A stretch of 11,076 bases of DNA from Prevotellaceae bacterium (lineage in GTDB: Bacteria; Bacteroidota; Bacteroidia; Bacteroidales; UBA932): assembly GCA_031254635.1 (NCBI GenBank), contig JAIRUB010000249.1, positions 1 through 11,076 on the forward strand, given 5' to 3'. Under the pieces are notes generated by a model. It worked only from the letters and a program-made list of their open reading frames with translations. It was not told the DNA's origin and did not search any database. Of the stretch, positions 1 to 7,121 are shown in pieces; positions within the stretch are counted from its first letter, which is position 1; each line of letters starts with the position of its first letter. Made by a program: the position numbers and the translations under genes.

Positions 1-86
1 TTTTTCCATGGACTGTTTTTTTTCTGTGGGGCACAGCAACCGTCGCTGCAACCGCAATCTTGATTTGAAACGTTTTGATTTTCCAT
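1..86 (-). CDS. Cys-rich small protein next to arsR (N-terminus only)
   Basis: The reading frame opens at an ATG (84-86 on the complement) and runs off the left edge after 28 codons. The visible peptide has a Cys cluster, CGCSDGCC (residues 11-18), followed by a basic stretch ending in SPWK, which often precedes a membrane anchor; that anchor would lie outside the window. Cys-Cys clusters of this kind suggest thiol binding of a soft metal or metalloid. The gene lies 93 bp downstream of arsR on the same strand, with an ArsR-type dyad between them, so it is probably ArsR-controlled. From memory, Bacteroidota arsenic loci often have a small Cys-rich protein after arsR, ahead of thioredoxin-like and permease genes. 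The function is inferred only from context and the Cys cluster. No Shine-Dalgarno sequence is seen, which is normal for the phylum. Confidence 0.6.
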   Translation of the reverse strand, partial: MENQNVSNQDCGCSDGCCAPQKKNSPWK

Positions 87-126
87 TTTACTTTGATTTA
101 AAAATTATTCTTTTTATTATTCGTAT

Positions 127-142
127 TTCGTAAAATAACGAA
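127..142. promoter_or_regulatory. Putative ArsR operator 2, upstream of the Cys-rich gene
   Basis: The dyad is TTCGTA-AAAT-AACGAA. It has the same arm sequence and the same 4-nt centre as the dyad in front of arsR at 545-560, with one arm mismatch. An additional TTCGTA half-site lies just to the left (120-125). It is 41 bp upstream of the Cys-rich gene start and about 37 bp after the arsR stop codon, where an internal promoter for the downstream genes would be controlled. No convincing TAnnTTTG element could be assigned here. ArsR binding is inferred from the matching site at the arsR promoter. Confidence 0.55.
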
Positions 143-179
143 CAATATAAGTAGCTATTGTATTTTGGATAATATTTTT

Positions 180-503
180 TTAACAACATTTTTCATTGTT
201 CGTTGTATCTTCCGATAACAGCGTATCAAATAACGACTTTGCTAATGCCCAATTCTTTTTATTGATACAATATAAAACCGTTGGTGGCGTGATTTTTCCC
301 TGTATTAGTCCTGCTTCTTTCAACTCGTTTAAATGCTGCGAGAGTGTGCTTTTGGCAATAGGTAATATTTCGGACATATCGCCATGATAGCAACACGTTT
401 GTTTTGAAAGCATTTGTAAGATAGCCACTCGTATTGGATGTCCCAATGCTTTGGCGAAGCGTGCCAACTGTTCCTGTTCTTTTGTTAATTTTTCTTTTGC
501 CAT
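180..503 (-). CDS. arsR: ArsR/SmtB-family metalloregulatory repressor
   Basis: A 107-residue winged-helix repressor, the usual length for ArsR/SmtB proteins. The start of domain reads ARFAKALGHPIRVAIL (14-29), and the recognition helix region is AKSTLSQHLNELKEAG (50-65), closely matching the family's S-x-L-S-x-H-L pattern. The classic ELCVCDL metal loop is replaced by TCCYHGD, with adjacent C37-C38, and the protein ends in C106-C107; C79 is also present. This is the Bacteroidota-type arrangement, and the Cys pairs are candidate As(III) or other thiophilic metal ligands. The ATG at 503 is preferred over an upstream in-frame TTG at 524, because that TTG lies inside the -7 promoter element. The repressor is expected to repress itself through the dyad at 545-560 and the following genes through 127-142, and to leave DNA when metal binds. 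Arsenic is the likely inducer, but antimony or another metal is not excluded. Confidence 0.88.
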   Translation of the reverse strand: MAKEKLTKEQEQLARFAKALGHPIRVAILQMLSKQTCCYHGDMSEILPIAKSTLSQHLNELKEAGLIQGKITPPTVLYCINKKNWALAKSLFDTLLSEDTTNNEKCC

Positions 504-521
504 TGTCTTTGAAAATTTATG

Positions 522-554
522 CAAAGATACAATTTATTTTTTAATTCGTACAAA
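522..554 (-). promoter_or_regulatory. arsR promoter (Bacteroidota type)
   Basis: On the minus strand, TTTG (554-551), a 21-nt spacer and TATCTTTG (529-522) fit the Bacteroidota sigma-factor consensus of -33 TTTG and -7 TAnnTTTG. Transcription would begin near 515, leaving a leader of only about 12 nt before the ATG at 503. The -33 element is the exact centre of the 545-560 dyad, so a bound repressor would block the polymerase directly. Confidence 0.72.
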
Positions 555-560
555 TACGAA
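545..560. promoter_or_regulatory. Putative ArsR operator 1, arsR promoter
   Basis: A perfect dyad, TTCGTA-CAAA-TACGAA, with 6-bp arms and a 4-nt centre. The centre contains the -33 TTTG (complement) of the arsR promoter, as expected for an autoregulated repressor. A near copy of identical geometry is at 127-142. The symmetry and placement are seen directly; the identity of the bound protein is inferred. Confidence 0.68.
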
Positions 561-573
561 CGTTATTTTTATC

Positions 574-590
574 AGAAACTGTTTAAATTT
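574..590 (+). repeat. Left terminal inverted repeat
   Basis: AGAAACTGTTTAAATTT, a perfect 17-bp match to the complement of 842-858. Similarity stops on both sides of this block, so the boundary is sharp to within one base. Confidence 0.85.
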
Positions 591-595
591 TAAAT

Positions 596-781
596 TCAAG
601 AAATTTTATTGAGGGCGAGGAGTATAAAAGCTAAGAATATCATTGCGATACTGGAAGATACGGTGTATTCATAGTCTTTAACCAATCGTCTAAAATTTTC
701 AAGCCACGTACATTGTTTTTCAGTCAGCTTAGTTGGATAATTTATTTCATGCATCTTGATATTTATTTGATTGATAATCAT
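596..781 (-). pseudogene. Internally deleted IS5-type transposase (61 codons)
   Basis: The peptide starts with the usual N-terminal IS5-family motif YPTKLTEKQ (about residues 15-23). It then goes straight into the C-terminal motif WLENFRRLVKDYEY followed by a hydrophobic LAFILLALNKI tail. In full-length transposases these motifs are separated by roughly 200 residues holding the DDE catalytic core, which is absent here. The join is in frame, near Q23-C24, so an ORF survives without the catalytic domain. The protein cannot catalyse transposition. Whether it is made, or could interfere with a full-length transposase through retained DNA-binding or oligomer surfaces, cannot be told from sequence. 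Confidence 0.82.
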
Positions 782-841
782 AAAGATATGAAATAATAGC
801 CAAATAACATACTGATTTTTAATTAATTATATTTTTTCGTT

Positions 842-858
842 AAATTTAAACAGTTTCT
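842..858 (-). repeat. Right terminal inverted repeat
   Basis: Inverted copy of 574-590, perfect over 17 bp. The sequence just outside (862-869) is TATCTTTG, a -7 promoter motif, so the insertion sits in what would be the upstream part of that promoter. Confidence 0.85.
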
Positions 859-861
859 AAA

Positions 862-911
862 TATCTTTGTCCAACAAGGCTTTTTGCAATCACCCTTATT
901 TCGTATCTTTG
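862..911 (+). promoter_or_regulatory. Candidate dnaE promoter region with two -7 elements
   Basis: Two exact TATCTTTG boxes face dnaE, at 862-869 and 904-911. The second has a possible TTG -33 at 884-886, but the spacer is 17 nt, shorter than the usual 19-21. It would give an mRNA leader of about 75 nt. The first has no clear -33, because that position falls inside the end of the MITE. Which box is used is unknown. Confidence 0.5.
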
Positions 912-917
912 TCAAAA

Positions 918-951
918 TAATGATTAGTGATTAATGTTTAATGATTAATAT
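918..951 (+). repeat. Degenerate short-word repeat in dnaE leader
   Basis: Four imperfect copies of a (G/T)ATTA word occur in about 30 bases, as in TGATTAGTGATTAATG followed by TTAATGATTAAT. A related ATTAATCATTA word occurs at 9820-9830. There is no coding potential. It is probably drift of simple sequence; no regulator site is recognised. Confidence 0.4.
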
Positions 952-991
952 TGCTTCACGCTTTACTTCTAACGCTTAACAAACAAAACAA

Positions 992-3900
992 ATGTCCTTC
1001 GTTCACCTTCATGTTCACACGCAATACTCCATTCTCGATGGCGCAGCGCCTATTAAAAAACTCTTCGCCAAAGCCGAAGCTGACGGCCAAATAGCCTTAG
1101 CCATCACCGACCATGGTAATATGTTTGGGGTCAAAGAATTTCTTAAAGAAGCCAAAAATCATCCCTGTATAAAACCTATTATAGGCTGCGAGGTTTATGT
1201 TAATCCTGAGGGACGTTTCGTTAAACGCGGCAAAGAAGACCAAAGCGCTAACCATCTCATTCTTTTAGCTAAAAATATGGCCGGTTATCATAATTTGGTT
1301 AAATTAATATCACTCGGTTATACGGAAGGAATGTATTATAAACCGAAGATTGACCATGAATTGTTAGAAAAATATCATGAGGGGTTGATTTGTACTACTG
1401 CCTGTTTGGCCGGAGAAGTTCAGCGCGCCATAGCTGCAGATGAGATTGGGAAGGCTGAAAAAATCCTGCTTTGGCACAAAAACCTGTTCGGCGATGATTA
1501 TTATGTCGAACTGCAACGACATGAAACCAAGGATGCTTTTGCCGACCGCACTGTATTTCCTCAACAACAGAAAGTAATTGGCCTAATGCTGGAGTTAGCC
1601 CGGAAACACAACGTCAAAGTAATTGCCTCGAACGATGTGCATTTTGTGAATGCCGACGATGCGGAGGCGCACGACCGGCTGATTTGCCTGAACACCGGCG
1701 CCGACCTGAACGATGAAAAGCGACTGCGCTATACCAAGCAGGAGTACCTAAAGACGCAGAAGGAAATGGCTGCTATCTTTTCCGACATCCCTGATGCCAT
1801 TGCCAACACTTTGGAAATTGCCGGAAAAATAGAGCAATTCAGCATCAACCGTAAAACACCTGTGATGCCAAATTTCCCCCTGCCCGACGGCTTTGCCAAT
1901 GCCGACGAATATCTGCAACACCTCACCTATAAAGGCGCTGAACAGAATTATAAAGAAATCAAACAAGAACTACGCGATAAAATTGATTTTGAATTGGAAA
2001 CAATCAAAAGGATGGGCTTCCCCGACTACTTTCTCATTGTACAGGATTTTATTGTCGAAGCACGGAAAATGGATGTGAGAGTGGGGCCCGGACGCGGTTC
2101 AGCTGCCGGTTCGATAGTGGCCTACTGTCTCGGAATTACAACTATTGACCCACTCAAGTATGGATTGCTGTTTGAGCGCTTCCTCAATCCCGACCGCATT
2201 TCCATGCCCGATATTGATATTGATTTTGAAGACGACGGCCGTGCGAAAGTTTTAAGATATGTAGAAGAAAAGTACGGCAAAGACCATGTGTCACACGTGG
2301 TAACCTTCGGTACTATGGGTGCGAAATCGGCTATCCGCGACATTGCCCGTGTCCAAAAACTTCCCTTGCCGGAATCAGACCGTTTGGCTAAAACCGTTCC
2401 TTTCCGCTGGGACCGCAGAGATAAGGAGGGAAAGGTGTTGCCCATCACCTTGGAAAATTGTATCCGCTATGTTCCCGAACTGCAAGAAGCTGCACGTTCA
2501 TCAGACCGGCTCATGAGCGACACGCTGAAGTTTGCACAAAAACTCGAAGGTTCTGTACGCAGCACAGGCGTACATGCTTGCGCCATCATCATTGGCGCTA
2601 ATAACCTAATGGAGCATATTCCCATCAGCATTGCCAAGGATAAAGATACCGGCGAAGATATATGGGTAAGCCAATACGAAGGCTCATGTATTGAAGATGT
2701 AGGCATGCTAAAAATGGATTTTTTAGGTTTACGAACGCTTTCCATTCTTAAAGATGCTATAAAAAATATCAAGCAACGGCGTAATATTGAAATCAACATC
2801 GACAGCATTCCAATTGACGACCGTAAGACCTTTGAGCTGTTCAGCCGCGGCGATACTGTGGGTACTTTCCAATTTGAGTCGGACGGTATGCGTAAGTGGT
2901 TACGAGAACTACAGCCCAACCGCTTCGAAGACCTCATCGCCATGAACGCTCTCTACCGGCCGGGGCCTATGGATTATATTCCCGATTTCATCGCCCGTAA
3001 ACACGGCCGTGCCAATATTAAGTACGATCTTCCCGAAATGGAAGAATATCTGAAAGACACTTACGGTGTAACCGTGTATCAGGAGCAGGTGATGTTGCTC
3101 TCGCAAAAATTGGCAGGATTCACCAAGGGTCAAGCCGATAACTTGCGTAAGGCGATGGGCAAAAAACAACGAAAAACGCTGGATGAAATGAAAGATGATT
3201 TTATTAAAGGCGCTACCGAACGAGGACATGATGCAAGTATTTGCGATAAAATATGGAAAGACTGGGAGGCCTTTGCAGAATACGCCTTCAATAAATCGCA
3301 CTCGACCTGCTATGCATGGGTTGGCTACCAAACAGCCTACTTGAAAGCTAACTATCCCGCCGAATATATGGCTGCCGTACTGACACGCAACTTGGGCAAT
3401 ATCGATGAAATTACCAAGTTCATGGACGACTGTAAACGTATGGGAATTCAAGTAAAGGGCCCCGATGTCAACGAAAGCTGCGGCGACTTTACTGTAAACA
3501 AAGACGGTAATATACGCTTCGGATTAGCCGGCATCAAAGGAGTAGGTGGAAATGCTGTGGAGCACATCATAGAAGTTCGAACGGAAGGCGGGCCCTTTGC
3601 CAATATGTTTGACTTTATGGAAAGGGTGCAGATGGGCATTGTTAACCGCAAGGGTATGGAATCACTCACATTGTCGGGCTCCTTCGATGAATTTAAGGAA
3701 ATCACTCGCGCGCAGTTCTTTGTTCCCGATAGCAAGCATGAATTTTTCTTAGACAAATTCATGTTTTACAGTACCAAAATACAAGTCGACAAACTTAATA
3801 ATTTCAATTCGCTGTTTGGCGGTGGACAAGCCGACATTAAAAAGCCGGAAATTCCTACAGCCACGGAATGGAGCCTTCACGAGTTGCTTAAAAAGGAAAA

Positions 3901-4687
3901 AGAGCTTGTGGGAATGTATCTCTCGGCGCATCCGTTAGATACTTATCGTTTAGAGATTGAGCACTTCAGAACGCATAGACTAAATGATATCGCTGATTTT
4001 TTATTGTGGCGGAATACCAAAGTTGCGCCTGATAAAGCAGTCAACACAAAAATCAACCATGAAAAGACTGACGACGAAACCGCGGCATTATCGGAATACG
4101 ATGAAACAGGGCCGATAAACGAAGAAGATATTGCAGCAAAGAAAGAGCGGGAAAACCAGTTACGGCAAATGGAACGTCGGGAAATTGCTGTGGCAGGCAT
4201 GATTATCAGCGCTCAACAACGATACGACAAGTCAAACAAGCCCTGGATGCTTATTACCGTTGAAGATTATGAAAGTTCCTATACTTTCCGACTGTTTGGA
4301 AAAGACTATGAAACCTACCTCAGGTACTATCAAGAAGGATTATCTGTACTTATCAAGTGTAAGATGCAACCACGCTGGCGAAGTGCGGACAACAAACAAC
4401 CGGAGGAATGGGAAGTCCGTATCAGTTCCATCAGTTTGCTGTCGAACCTCCGCGATAATATTAAAACCATTAGCCTGACGCTTCCGGTTCATGAAATTAC
4501 GACCCACGTTATAGATGAATTAGACTTCCTGACCCAACAGAGAGGAAACACCGAATTGATTATTAAATTGTTGTCACCACAAGACAATATTATGGTTGAC
4601 CTTTTTTCGAGAAGACATAATGTTTTGATTACCAACGAACTCTTAGACTATTTGCAAAAAGAGAATATCAAATTTCGCTTAGGATAA
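992..4687 (+). CDS. dnaE: DNA polymerase III alpha subunit
   Basis: A 1231-residue family C replicative polymerase of normal length, without frameshift. Domains in order: PHP domain (about 1-280), polymerase palm/fingers with VGPGRGSAAGS (364-374), catalytic aspartates D407 and D409 in PDIDIDF and D576 in LKMDFLGL, the conserved YAFNKSHS (764-771), a helix-hairpin-helix with GLAGIKGVGG (844-853), and an OB fold (about 1064-1150). FNSLF (938-942) lies where the sliding-clamp binding peptide is expected. All nine PHP metal-ligand positions appear to hold ligand residues: H7, H9, D16, H41, E67, H88, C138, D215 and H217. This is unlike the degenerate PHP of Escherichia coli and leaves room for PHP proofreading. 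The ATG at 992 directly precedes the conserved FVHLHVHTQYS start. It acts in chromosome replication with the beta clamp and clamp loader. It appears monocistronic; the tRNA gene that follows has its own promoter. Confidence 0.97.
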   Translation: MSFVHLHVHTQYSILDGAAPIKKLFAKAEADGQIALAITDHGNMFGVKEFLKEAKNHPCIKPIIGCEVYVNPEGRFVKRGKEDQSANHLILLAKNMAGYHNLVKLISLGYTEGMYYKPKIDHELLEKYHEGLICTTACLAGEVQRAIAADEIGKAEKILLWHKNLFGDDYYVELQRHETKDAFADRTVFPQQQKVIGLMLELARKHNVKVIASNDVHFVNADDAEAHDRLICLNTGADLNDEKRLRYTKQEYLKTQKEMAAIFSDIPDAIANTLEIAGKIEQFSINRKTPVMPNFPLPDGFANADEYLQHLTYKGAEQNYKEIKQELRDKIDFELETIKRMGFPDYFLIVQDFIVEARKMDVRVGPGRGSAAGSIVAYCLGITTIDPLKYGLLFERFLNPDRISMPDIDIDFEDDGRAKVLRYVEEKYGKDHVSHVVTFGTMGAKSAIRDIARVQKLPLPESDRLAKTVPFRWDRRDKEGKVLPITLENCIRYVPELQEAARSSDRLMSDTLKFAQKLEGSVRSTGVHACAIIIGANNLMEHIPISIAKDKDTGEDIWVSQYEGSCIEDVGMLKMDFLGLRTLSILKDAIKNIKQRRNIEINIDSIPIDDRKTFELFSRGDTVGTFQFESDGMRKWLRELQPNRFEDLIAMNALYRPGPMDYIPDFIARKHGRANIKYDLPEMEEYLKDTYGVTVYQEQVMLLSQKLAGFTKGQADNLRKAMGKKQRKTLDEMKDDFIKGATERGHDASICDKIWKDWEAFAEYAFNKSHSTCYAWVGYQTAYLKANYPAEYMAAVLTRNLGNIDEITKFMDDCKRMGIQVKGPDVNESCGDFTVNKDGNIRFGLAGIKGVGGNAVEHIIEVRTEGGPFANMFDFMERVQMGIVNRKGMESLTLSGSFDEFKEITRAQFFVPDSKHEFFLDKFMFYSTKIQVDKLNNFNSLFGGGQADIKKPEIPTATEWSLHELLKKEKELVGMYLSAHPLDTYRLEIEHFRTHRLNDIADFLLWRNTKVAPDKAVNTKINHEKTDDETAALSEYDETGPINEEDIAAKKERENQLRQMERREIAVAGMIISAQQRYDKSNKPWMLITVEDYESSYTFRLFGKDYETYLRYYQEGLSVLIKCKMQPRWRSADNKQPEEWEVRISSISLLSNLRDNIKTISLTLPVHEITTHVIDELDFLTQQRGNTELIIKLLSPQDNIMVDLFSRRHNVLITNELLDYLQKENIKFRLG

Positions 4688-4688
4688 A

Positions 4689-4719
4689 TTTGTAAGTTCA
4701 AAAAAAATGACTACTTTTG
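4689..4719 (+). promoter_or_regulatory. tRNA-Ser promoter (consensus Bacteroidota)
   Basis: TTTG (4689-4692), a 19-nt spacer and TACTTTTG (4712-4719) match the -33/-7 consensus exactly. The start would be near 4726, about 29 nt before the tRNA. The -33 box begins two bases after the dnaE stop codon. Confidence 0.75.
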
Positions 4720-4721
4720 CA

Positions 4722-4750
4722 GTCCTTTTGAGTTTTTCAGCTAAAAGGAC
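4722..4750. repeat. 8-bp inverted repeat between dnaE and tRNA-Ser
   Basis: GTCCTTTT (4722-4729) pairs perfectly with AAAAGGAC (4743-4750) around a 13-nt loop. No U-run follows on the plus strand, so it is a poor intrinsic terminator for dnaE. It overlaps the predicted start of the tRNA transcript, whose leader would hold only part of the left arm. It may protect the dnaE mRNA 3' end or be fortuitous. Confidence 0.45.
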
Positions 4751-4754
4751 ATTT

Positions 4755-4842
<88 letters not shown>

Positions 4843-4859
4843 GAAAATTCTTTGAACAC

Positions 4860-6179
4860 CTAATTCTTATACCTCAGCCACTTCCACATTTCTTTTAACC
4901 CCGGTTTTTTGCCGTACATCAAAATGCCTACGCGGTAAATCTTTCCGGCAAACCACACTATAGCAAGGAAAGTAATAAAGAGGAGCGACAATGATAATAA
5001 AATTTCCCAAAGTGGTACGCCGAAGGGTATCCGTGCCATCATTACCATAGGCGAGGTAAAGGGTATTATCGAGGCCCAGAATGAAAGGCTGCTGTTTGGA
5101 TACTGGAAAGTGTGCATCATGATGAATAATCCTATGATAAGCGGGATAGTAACCGGTAGGGTGAGTTGTTGGGTGTCGGCCTCATTTTCTACTGCAGAGC
5201 CTATGGCTGCAAACAAGGAAGCGTAAAGCAGGTACCCGAAGAGGAAGAAGAATAAAAACGAAATTATAATCGGTAGGAAATTAATATTACCAATAAGGGA
5301 AAAAATATCGGAAGCGGCTGTTGCCTTAGCAAACCCTTGCATAGCTTCAGGAGTAGCTGCATTCTGAACCATAACATTAGCAGCATCGTCGCCGCCAATG
5401 AAGTTTTGTACCGCTATAACCATGCCGATAGTAAGCACTATCCATATAACAAATTGCAACAGTCCCACAGAGGCTACGCCGATAATCTTACCCAACATCA
5501 GTTGGAATGGTTTTACCGAAGAGATAATCACCTCTACAATACGATTAGCTTTTTCTTCAATAACACCACGCATTACCAACATGCCGAACATGAAAATAAA
5601 GAAATAGATAATAAAAGTGAGAATATACGAAATACCCATTAACAAGATGCTACTGCTGGCTTTTTCCTTACCCGACTCGTCCCAAATAAAGGTTTTCATT
5701 GAGAGGTCGGTTTTAATGTCGGCCATAATAGCGTCTAAGCCTTCAATGTCGTAGGCCTTGAGTTTTTCTGTTTCTATGACTCGCTTCAAACTTCGTTCGA
5801 TAGATGTTTGCACACTAAGCCCTGGCTGTGTGAACGAATACATTGTCAAACTTACAGGAGCATTATTGGCAGTTTCTCCAATGACTAAAACCGCATACAA
5901 TCCCTCTTTCTTAAAATTTTGCCTCAGGCTGTCGATAGAAGCTGTGGGAGTAAAGATGAAAGTCAAGTCGCCGGCGCTTTCCAATGCCTGTTCAGCCAAG
6001 CCCGAATTATCAATCACCATAATGATTTTTTGTTCGGTATCTTCAATGCCTTGTATATAAAAAGGTATAACCATCAGCGCTGCCATAAACAGAGGCACTA
6101 ACAAGGTGGTAATAATAAAAGATTTTTTCTTTACGCGGCTTAAAAATTCGCGCCCTATAATAATAAATATTTTTTTCAT
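4860..6179 (-). CDS. ABC-2 type transporter permease (NatB-like)
   Basis: A 439-residue inner-membrane protein with the ABC-2 exporter plan. It has a short cytoplasmic N-terminus, TM1 (about 21-43) and a large extracytoplasmic domain (about 44-175). A cluster of five or six further TM segments follows (about 176-203, 230-258, 300-328, 338-357, 364-413), then a basic C-terminus. The cytoplasmic EEKANRIVEVIISSVKP (208-224) matches the conserved E-E-K-x-x-R-x-x-E coupling region of COG1668-type permeases. It starts 4 bp after the ATPase gene stop, so the two are co-transcribed and must form one transporter. Related systems export sodium or other small compounds, but the substrate here cannot be deduced. 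The downstream end abuts tRNA-Ser on the other strand with no clear terminator between, so read-through would be antisense to the tRNA. Confidence 0.9.
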   Translation of the reverse strand: MKKIFIIIGREFLSRVKKKSFIITTLLVPLFMAALMVIPFYIQGIEDTEQKIIMVIDNSGLAEQALESAGDLTFIFTPTASIDSLRQNFKKEGLYAVLVIGETANNAPVSLTMYSFTQPGLSVQTSIERSLKRVIETEKLKAYDIEGLDAIMADIKTDLSMKTFIWDESGKEKASSSILLMGISYILTFIIYFFIFMFGMLVMRGVIEEKANRIVEVIISSVKPFQLMLGKIIGVASVGLLQFVIWIVLTIGMVIAVQNFIGGDDAANVMVQNAATPEAMQGFAKATAASDIFSLIGNINFLPIIISFLFFFLFGYLLYASLFAAIGSAVENEADTQQLTLPVTIPLIIGLFIMMHTFQYPNSSLSFWASIIPFTSPMVMMARIPFGVPLWEILLSLSLLFITFLAIVWFAGKIYRVGILMYGKKPGLKEMWKWLRYKN

Positions 6180-6183
6180 AACG

Positions 6184-7092
6184 CTAAGATACTAATTTGA
6201 TAAAAATGTCGTTCATGCTTGGAATTACTTCCCTGAATCCATGGATTTCCACATGGGGAATAAGTTGCTGCAAAAGGTGGTTTGCCGCTTGCTGTTCGTT
6301 GATTTTAACATTGGCTACCTGCAGGCCGTTATGCTCTTTTTGGCTCACAAGGCTGTAGGCCGGAGTGAGGGCTTGGCTTAAAGCATTAGTTTCGCCATGA
6401 AAAATAATTTCCACGATATTGTCGCCATGATTGCGCCGCACCTTTTCTACGCCGCCGGTAACTACTAATTTCGATTTGTTGATGAGGGCGATATTGTCGC
6501 ACAACTCTTCTACGGAAGCCATGTTATGTGTAGAGAAGATAATAGTGCTGCCCTTTTCTTTCAATGCTAAAATTTCTTGTTTCAGCAGGTTCACATTGAC
6601 AGGATCGAAGCCGCTGAAGGGCTCGTCGAAAATTAGCAACTTAGGTTGATGTAAGATAGTAACAATAAACTGTACTTTCTGCGCCATCCCTTTCGATAGT
6701 TCTTCCAATTTACGGTTCCACCAACTCTGAATTCCGAATTTGATGAACCATATTTTAAGCTGCTCAGTAGCTTCGGCCTGCGACAAGCCTTTGAGGCGCG
6801 CTAAATACAAGGCTTGTTCCCCGACTTTCATCTTTTTATACAGCCCACGTTCTTCAGGAAGATAGCCTATATGATAGACATCGTTGGCCTGAAGCGGTCG
6901 CCCGTCGAAAATTACCTGCCCGCTGTCGGGAGCAGTAATCTGGTTGATAATACGGATAAGCGTGGTTTTCCCCGCTCCATTGGGCCCCAGCAATCCAAAG
7001 ATACCGCCTTTTGGCACGGCAATGGATACCTCATCTAAAGCAAGATGGTTGCTGTAGCGTTTAACAATTTTTTCTGCAATTAGGAGATTCAT
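6184..7092 (-). CDS. ABC transporter ATP-binding protein (NatA-like, COG4152 type)
   Basis: A 302-residue nucleotide-binding subunit. Walker A is GPNGAGKT (36-43). The Q-loop region reads GYLPEERGLY (76-85), with the usual Gln absent, as is common in this subfamily. The signature is LSKGM (132-136) in place of LSGGQ, Walker B is LLIFDEP (152-158) with catalytic E157, and the switch is H189 in STHN. Residues after about 215 form the extra C-terminal domain (DUF4162 type) seen in these ATPases. The ATG at 7092 is chosen; an in-frame TTG at 7119 would add nine non-conserved hydrophobic residues. It powers export through the adjacent permease. A candidate promoter lies at 7221-7214, giving a leader of about 115 nt containing AT-rich repeats. 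Confidence 0.93.
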   Translation of the reverse strand: MNLLIAEKIVKRYSNHLALDEVSIAVPKGGIFGLLGPNGAGKTTLIRIINQITAPDSGQVIFDGRPLQANDVYHIGYLPEERGLYKKMKVGEQALYLARLKGLSQAEATEQLKIWFIKFGIQSWWNRKLEELSKGMAQKVQFIVTILHQPKLLIFDEPFSGFDPVNVNLLKQEILALKEKGSTIIFSTHNMASVEELCDNIALINKSKLVVTGGVEKVRRNHGDNIVEIIFHGETNALSQALTPAYSLVSQKEHNGLQVANVKINEQQAANHLLQQLIPHVEIHGFREVIPSMNDIFIKLVS

Positions 7093-7121
7093 ATAGATTA
7101 AAATAATAAAATCGCACAAGA

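Larger units (their letters stand above)
574..858 (-). mobile_element. 285-bp MITE-like remnant of an IS5-family element
   Basis: The ends carry 17-bp perfect inverted repeats, AGAAACTGTTTAAATTT at 574-590 and its complement at 842-858. Between them is a single short ORF on the minus strand. It joins the N-terminal and C-terminal ends of an IS5-type DDE transposase and lacks the catalytic middle. The ORF starts 77 bp inside one end and stops 22 bp inside the other, the normal spacing of an intact IS of this type. The element could therefore move only if a full-length relative supplies transposase. If the TIR proper begins at 575, the flanks read TCA on the left and TAA on the right. That fits the T-N-A target of some IS5 subgroups, but the middle base differs, so a true target duplication is not shown. 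The element ends 14 bp from the arsR operator. Confidence 0.8.

Noticed and set aside
504..524. TTG start adding seven residues to ArsR
   Set aside because: The TTG lies within the -7 element TATCTTTG, so it would not be in the mRNA.
572..860. A clean target-site duplication around the MITE
   Set aside because: The flanks read TCA and TAA, so only the T-N-A pattern agrees; no identical duplication is present.
912..924. 13-bp sequence shared with 10605-10617 (TCAAAATAATGAT)
   Set aside because: One copy is the coding end of the radical SAM gene. A match of this length is expected by chance in AT-rich DNA of this size.
918..951. CRISPR-like or tandem array
   Set aside because: The units are only 5-8 bases, degenerate, and lack spacers of regular length; no cas genes are present.
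2467..3451. Two long antisense ORFs (158 and 180 codons) inside dnaE
   Set aside because: They lie opposite a clearly conserved dnaE frame, their peptides resemble no family I recognise, and they are rich in residues typical of antisense shadow frames.
4722..4750. Intrinsic terminator of dnaE
   Set aside because: The stem is AT-rich and not followed by a T-run on the plus strand, so it was listed only as an inverted repeat.
5337..6101. Plus-strand ORFs within the permease gene
   Set aside because: They are opposite a well-supported membrane protein frame and show no recognisable domain or promoter.
7093..7119. TTG start extending the ABC ATPase by nine residues
   Set aside because: The extension is not conserved in the family, and the ATG at 7092 gives the usual N-terminus.
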